This document shows positions 60,156 through 64,000 of a stretch of DNA of 64,000 bases, one piece after another (the stretch's first letter is position 1; each line of letters begins with the position of its first letter). The stretch comes from an uncultured Aquimarina sp. (GTDB lineage: Bacteria; Bacteroidota; Bacteroidia; Flavobacteriales; Flavobacteriaceae), in the NCBI RefSeq assembly GCF_947495315.1, contig NZ_CANLYD010000012.1, forward strand, positions 1-64,000, in the 5' to 3' direction. Made by a program: the position numbers and the translations under genes. The notes beneath the pieces are model-generated. The model saw nothing but the letters and a program-made list of their open reading frames with translations. It was not told the origin of the DNA and ran no database searches.

Positions 60156-60163
60156 TATATTTG
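60156..60163 (+). promoter_or_regulatory. -7 promoter element of microprotein 2
   Basis: TATATTTG is a perfect consensus, 26 bp before the ATG at 60190. Confidence 0.6.
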
Positions 60164-60189
60164 CATAACAAATTAAAAATCAAACTATT

Positions 60190-60288
60190 ATGAAATTATT
60201 TTACGGTATAATGACAATTGATGTTAAAGCGTTAATGAATTTTTTGAAAGAATTGCCTTCTGCTAGTAGTAATGCTATTCATAGGTAA
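60190..60288 (+). CDS. Microprotein 2 of the tandem family (32 aa)
   Basis: Opens MKLFYGIMTIDVKALMNF and ends LKELPSASSNAIHR. Compared with copies 1 and 3 it uses different synonymous codons for the shared residues (for example Ser-Ser as agt agt here, tca agc in copy 1 and tct agt in copy 3), which indicates selection on the peptide. It has its own -7 box; no clear terminator follows. Confidence 0.72.
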   Translation: MKLFYGIMTIDVKALMNFLKELPSASSNAIHR

Positions 60289-60552
60289 TCAAATTGGTAT
60301 ATATGTTAATTTAATATAGTTAACTTAGAAAGGGAAAGAATAGTAATGTTTTTGTTTAGTCAAAAATGATTTTATACCGTATGTTAGAAAACATGATGGA
60401 TATGTAGGAATTGATTTTACTAGTATAAATGAAATTTGCGTTTTTAATCGATCAAAAATTACCTTACATCTAAAAGTACTTACATATTTTGTAAAAAAAT
60501 TGATTTTAAGCCTTTTAGGTATTATATTGTAAATAATTAAATTGGAAATATT

Positions 60553-60651
60553 ATGGGGCTATTTTACACTAAATTCAGATTAACTTTTAGGATTGTCATG
60601 GACTTTCTTAAAGAATTACCAGGAGCGTCTAGTCACGCTATCCACAGATAG
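60553..60651 (+). CDS. Microprotein 3 of the tandem family (32 aa)
   Basis: Opens MGLFYTKFRLTFRIVMDF and ends LKELPGASSHAIHR, with TAG stop. The C-terminal 15 residues differ from copy 2 only at two positions. Upstream TATATTG-like sequence near 60530 is an imperfect -7. A bidirectional terminator follows at 60712. Spacers of 467 and 264 bp separate the copies and share no obvious similarity, so the ORFs are the conserved element. Confidence 0.72.
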   Translation: MGLFYTKFRLTFRIVMDFLKELPGASSHAIHR

Positions 60652-60711
60652 TTATTATTTCAGTGAAATAATTATACCTTTCTAGTCAAAAGGTTGATGT
60701 AAAAAAAATAG

Positions 60712-60738
60712 AAACGAGGTTAATTTTAACCTCGTTTT
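60712..60738. terminator. Bidirectional terminator
   Basis: AAACGAGGTTAA and TTAACCTCGTTT pair, with T-rich tracts outside both arms. It can serve microprotein 3 on + and the DUF2911 gene on minus. Confidence 0.85.
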
Positions 60739-60765
60739 ACTTTTTTATTCTAATCTGTAAGCTAC

Positions 60766-61299
60766 TTAGTTGTAGAAAGGAACTTCTACTCTAGTAGTTT
60801 CCCATCCAAGTACCATATGATAGCCTTTATCAACTTTTTTGAAAGCAATAGAAAATGCTTCTAGTTCGTCACCTTTTGCTGCTGGAACCTTTATTTTGGC
60901 AACATCGTTTTTGTCATTATAAGAATATGCTCCCCAAACATCCAAGTCAGAATTTAGGATAATAGTCCATTCTTTTTCTCCAGGTATAGTAAACAAAGAA
61001 TAGGTTCCTGCTTTTACTGTTCCATCACCTAATTTCATGTCCTTAAAAAGTTTTATCTCAGTAGCTTCATCAGCTCCAGTTCTCCAAACTTTTCCGTAAG
61101 GCACTTTATCTCCTAGCATGGTTCTTCCTTTTTTCTGAGGTCTGCTATAAATTACCTTAATATCAGGTTTAGCATTCCTATCAGCTTTTGCATAAGAAAT
61201 ATCTGTTGGACTTTTCTGCATTCCTGCAAATTTCTGAGCATTCATACTAGTTACAGTTCCTAAAAACATAATAACTGCAAGTAAGAGTGATTTTTTCAT
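60766..61299 (-). CDS. DUF2911 domain exported protein
   Basis: 177 aa with a signal peptide (MKKSLLLAVIMFLGTVTSMNA). The remainder SPTDISYAKADRNAKPDIKVIYSRPQKKGRTMLGDKVPYGKVWRTGADEATEI and TVKAGTYSLFTIPGEKEWTIILNSDLDVWGAYSYN is a typical DUF2911 domain, a beta-rich fold widespread in Bacteroidota. Role not known. The family recognition is solid. About 190 bp upstream, to asnB, is intergenic and divergent. Confidence 0.92.
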   Translation of the reverse strand: MKKSLLLAVIMFLGTVTSMNAQKFAGMQKSPTDISYAKADRNAKPDIKVIYSRPQKKGRTMLGDKVPYGKVWRTGADEATEIKLFKDMKLGDGTVKAGTYSLFTIPGEKEWTIILNSDLDVWGAYSYNDKNDVAKIKVPAAKGDELEAFSIAFKKVDKGYHMVLGWETTRVEVPFYN

Positions 61300-61521
61300 A
61301 ATTCGTGATTTTATTTTTTAACCGTTGTAAAGATATATGTGAACATACATATGAAATGTTAATCCTGTCATTAAGTTCTGTTAAAAGAGTTAAATAACAA
61401 CTTGATAGTTTTGGTAGTGTTTTTTTATGTTTCATGTTTTAATTAATCATTCAAATAATAGTTTTTGTTATAATTTGAAATCAATAAATATATTAATGTT
61501 TAAATAATGTAACTATAATTG

Positions 61522-61529
61522 CATCTTTG
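61522..61529 (+). promoter_or_regulatory. -7-like element of asnB
   Basis: CATCTTTG matches the consensus at all but the first base and equals the -7-like ends of redox sites 1 and 2. It lies 28 bp before the asnB ATG. Confidence 0.5.
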
Positions 61530-61557
61530 ACTTCTCAATTAATAGAAAAAGAAGAAT

Positions 61558-63243
61558 ATGTGTGGAATTGTTTGCGCTTTTGAATTAAAAGAAAAAGCAG
61601 AGATTTTAAGGCCTCAGTTATTGGAAATGTCAAAGAGAATACGTCATAGAGGTCCCGATTGGAGTGGTATTTATTCTGATGAAAAGGCAATCTTAGCTCA
61701 TGAAAGATTGGCAATAGTTGACCCTGTGTCGGGTAAGCAACCTTTGTTTAGTGAGGATAAGAAATTAATCTTAGCTGCTAATGGCGAGATATATAATCAT
61801 GGAGAAATCCGTAAGGAGTTTGAAGGAAAATATAGTTTTCAAACGGAGTCTGATTGCGAAGTTATTTTGGCTTTGTATAAGGAAAAAGGGACTAAGTTTC
61901 TAGATGATCTAAATGGTATTTTTGCATTTGCTCTTTATGATGCGGAGCAAGATTCGTATTTAATAGCAAGAGATCATATGGGGATTATTCCTTTATATAT
62001 GGGATGGGATCAAAATGGAACTTTTTATGTGGCATCAGAGTTAAAAGCTTTAGAAGGAGTTTGTGCTAAGATAGAATTATTTCCACCTGGACATTATTTA
62101 GATAGTAAGACAGGAGAATTGACAAAATGGTATATCAGAGACTGGTCGGATTTTGATGCAGTAAAGGATAATCAAACAAGTATAGATGAACTAAGAGATG
62201 CGCTGGAAGCTGCTGTGCACAGACAGCTAATGTCTGATGTGCCATATGGAGTGTTGTTGTCTGGAGGTTTAGATTCTTCAGTAACTTCAGCGATAGCTAA
62301 GAAATACTCTGAGAAAAGAGTAGAATCTGGTGATACTAAGGAAGCTTGGTGGCCTCAACTGCATTCCTTTTCTGTTGGATTGGAAGGATCGCCAGACCTT
62401 GCTGCTGCACAAAAAGTGGCTGATCATATAGGAACGATACATCATGAGATTAAATTTACTATCCAAGAAGGATTAGATGCTATCAAAGATGTGATATATA
62501 ACTTAGAAACATATGATATCACTACGATTAGAGCATCAACTCCTATGTATTTGATGGCTAGGGTGATTAAATCTATGGGAGTAAAAATGGTGCTGTCTGG
62601 TGAAGGTGCAGACGAAATATTTGGAGGGTACTTGTATTTTCATAAAGCACCAAATGCACAAGAGTTTCATGAGGAGACAGTTCGTAAGTTAGATAAACTT
62701 CATATGTATGATTGTTTAAGAGCTAATAAATCACTTGCTGCTTGGGGAATTGAAGGAAGAGTTCCTTTTTTAGATAAAGAGTTTATGGATGTAGCCATGC
62801 GTATTAATCCACAGGACAAAATGATCAACGGAGAACGAATGGAGAAGTGGGTAATTCGTAAAGCTTTTGAATCTTATTTGCCGGAAAGCGTAGCCTGGAG
62901 ACAAAAAGAGCAATTCTCCGATGGTGTTGGATATAGCTGGATTGATACTTTAAAAGAGGTAGTGGAGACAGAGGTGACAGATGAACAAATGGCGAATGCA
63001 CATTTCAGGTTCCCAATTCAAACACCGCAAAATAAAGAAGAATTTTATTATAGAACTATATTCGAAGGTCATTTTCCAAGTGATGCTGCAGCATTAAGTG
63101 TTCCGCAAGAACCTTCTGTTGCGTGTAGTACAAAAATTGCCCTTGAATGGGACGAGGCTTTTAAGAATATGAATGATCCAAGTGGAAGAGCGGTAGCGAA
63201 CGTTCATGACGACGCTTATTTATTAGGAGAAGTTGTTCAATAG
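61558..63243 (+). CDS. asnB: Asparagine synthetase B (glutamine-hydrolysing)
   Basis: 561 aa. Cys2 after Met removal (MCGIVCAF) is the glutaminase nucleophile; RIRHRGPDWSG, NGEIYNH and ESDCEV complete that domain. The synthetase half has the ATP PP-loop GVLLSGGLDSSVTSAIA and LSGEGADEIFGGYLYFHKAP. It forms asparagine from aspartate, glutamine and ATP. Length matches E. coli AsnB. A terminator follows. Confidence 0.97.
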   Translation: MCGIVCAFELKEKAEILRPQLLEMSKRIRHRGPDWSGIYSDEKAILAHERLAIVDPVSGKQPLFSEDKKLILAANGEIYNHGEIRKEFEGKYSFQTESDCEVILALYKEKGTKFLDDLNGIFAFALYDAEQDSYLIARDHMGIIPLYMGWDQNGTFYVASELKALEGVCAKIELFPPGHYLDSKTGELTKWYIRDWSDFDAVKDNQTSIDELRDALEAAVHRQLMSDVPYGVLLSGGLDSSVTSAIAKKYSEKRVESGDTKEAWWPQLHSFSVGLEGSPDLAAAQKVADHIGTIHHEIKFTIQEGLDAIKDVIYNLETYDITTIRASTPMYLMARVIKSMGVKMVLSGEGADEIFGGYLYFHKAPNAQEFHEETVRKLDKLHMYDCLRANKSLAAWGIEGRVPFLDKEFMDVAMRINPQDKMINGERMEKWVIRKAFESYLPESVAWRQKEQFSDGVGYSWIDTLKEVVETEVTDEQMANAHFRFPIQTPQNKEEFYYRTIFEGHFPSDAAALSVPQEPSVACSTKIALEWDEAFKNMNDPSGRAVANVHDDAYLLGEVVQ

Positions 63244-63310
63244 AATAGTATATCGAAGAAATTTAAAGATTTCAGCTTGAGTCGCTGAAAGTTGAGTTAA
63301 TTGAGATGTG

Positions 63311-63344
63311 AAAACCCTGAGAAAATTTCTCAGGGTTTTTTTTT
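63311..63344 (+). terminator. Rho-independent terminator after asnB
   Basis: AAAACCCTGAGAAA and TTTCTCAGGGTTTTTTTTT form a long stem with a T-run on +. A TTTT on the minus side may also help end the astacin gene. Confidence 0.9.
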
Positions 63345-63370
63345 ATATAATTTTATTGGGACAATATAGA

Positions 63371-64000
63371 TTAGTTGCTTCCACAACGACCTTGATTAGA
63401 CCATCTTCGATTGCTTTGTAAAAGATATAAATAACCGTTATAGGTAACTTGATCACCAGGAGAATAACTTCTACTGTTGCTATAAGCATCAATGCCTTCG
63501 CAGATATCAGCCGTCTGGGTGTCACCACACTCTCCTAATCTGTTCCAGCCGTTAAAATCTCTTTCATACAAGAATCCTTGGTAGGTTACTTTATCACCAA
63601 CACTATATCTAATATTAGGAGACCATTCATCAATTCCTTCACATATATCGTTTCCGTCTCCATCGCCGTCACCGCCGCCGTCACCATCTCCAGATGGGTA
63701 TACCTGATTAGTACCTGCAATATCTCCAGCGGATAATTCAGGTCTTCTTCTAGGATGTGTGGTTCCGTCTAATTGAACGATAGTAGGTTGTCCATTTTTA
63801 CTAAATGTATAAGCGCCATACATCATCGTTGATTTGATATCAAATTCACCAATGTTTACAGAGTTTTCATTTTTTCTAAACTGACTAGCAGCACCGTTTT
63901 GGATATTTTCGAAAAGAATTCTTACGTGATTGTCTCTATCAGAACGAGTTTGTTCGTGAATGTAACCAAGAGTGTGACCGATTTCGTGGATCATTACTAC
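63371..64000 (-). CDS. Astacin-type metalloprotease with two chitin-binding-like modules, N-terminus outside window
   Basis: The frame enters from the right edge (V-V-M-I-H..), so the N-terminus is missing. The zinc site HEIGHTLGYIHEQTRSDRDNHV is the M12A motif HExxHxxGFxHExxRxDRD, with the Met-turn STMMYGAYTF. After the protease (about 100 residues visible) comes a Gly/Asp linker (DGDGGGDGDGDG), then two similar modules of about 40 residues: YSVGDKVTYQGFLYERDFNGW and YSPGDQVTYNGYLYLLQSNRRW, each ending GxCG, as in CBM5/12 chitin-binding domains. A secreted protease targeted to chitinous or other polysaccharide surfaces is likely. Confidence 0.92.
   Translation of the reverse strand, partial: VVMIHEIGHTLGYIHEQTRSDRDNHVRILFENIQNGAASQFRKNENSVNIGEFDIKSTMMYGAYTFSKNGQPTIVQLDGTTHPRRRPELSAGDIAGTNQVYPSGDGDGGGDGDGDGNDICEGIDEWSPNIRYSVGDKVTYQGFLYERDFNGWNRLGECGDTQTADICEGIDAYSNSRSYSPGDQVTYNGYLYLLQSNRRWSNQGRCGSN

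Overview
The window looks like a chromosomal segment of a marine flavobacterium (Bacteroidota, Flavobacteriaceae; an Aquimarina-like genus is my guess from gene flavour, not proven). Supports: very AT-rich DNA, repeated promoters of the Bacteroidota type TAnnTTTG, few Shine-Dalgarno sites, several TTG starts, many short lipoproteins, kynurenine-pathway genes and an astacin protease with chitin-binding-like modules. I see no transposase, integrase, phage module, rRNA operon, replication origin or CRISPR array. There is one tRNA, Gly(TCC).

Layout. 1-884: C-terminally truncated secreted collagen-like protein (minus). 1.2-1.35 kb: tRNA-Gly. 1.5-17.2 kb: a surface-glycan locus with a flippase-like protein, two GT2 glycosyltransferases, large membrane proteins with TPR tails, nucleotide-sugar enzymes (WlbA-like oxidase, WbpD-like and NeuD-like acetyltransferases, WecE/RffA-like transaminase), WbqC and an HTTM protein. 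17.2-18.8 kb: glutaminase and peptidase E. 18.9-23.6 kb: two paralogous exported proteins, a small exported protein and an M1 metallopeptidase. 23.7-26.6 kb: TatA, an exported subtilase and an O-methyltransferase.

26.6-33.9 kb is the most interesting accessory block. A sigma factor and a membrane TPR anti-sigma candidate sit beside a periplasmic TPR-CHAT (caspase-like) protein, two lipoproteins and three short genes with double-glycine leaders and Cys-rich cores, one of them frameshifted at an A-run. Three minus-strand promoters share GGTAAC-N15-GAACTAC, and all three peptide genes carry a similar hairpin about 40 nt before the start codon. Together these suggest an undescribed sigma-controlled peptide and CHAT-protease system.

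34-49.7 kb: kynureninase and kynurenine monooxygenase, 13 kb apart, enclose an AraC/MFS pair and a redox-stress region. In it three promoters share a 67-bp module with invariant spacing, including one before an overlooked 53-aa ORF. A cNMP-binding histidine kinase is in an apparent operon with a receiver-fused thioredoxin-reductase-like flavoprotein. The kmo mRNA seems to have a structured leader. 49.7-59.3 kb is mostly housekeeping: ALDH, sterol-desaturase-type oxygenase, VOC, RluF, hydrolase/cupin pair, HerA-like ATPase, a RidA lipoprotein and QueE.

59.3-60.8 kb, apparently empty, holds three tandem 32-codon ORFs whose C-terminal halves share FLKELPSASSHAIHR despite synonymous codon differences: a new microprotein family candidate. 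The window ends with a DUF2911 protein, asparagine synthetase B and a truncated astacin protease.
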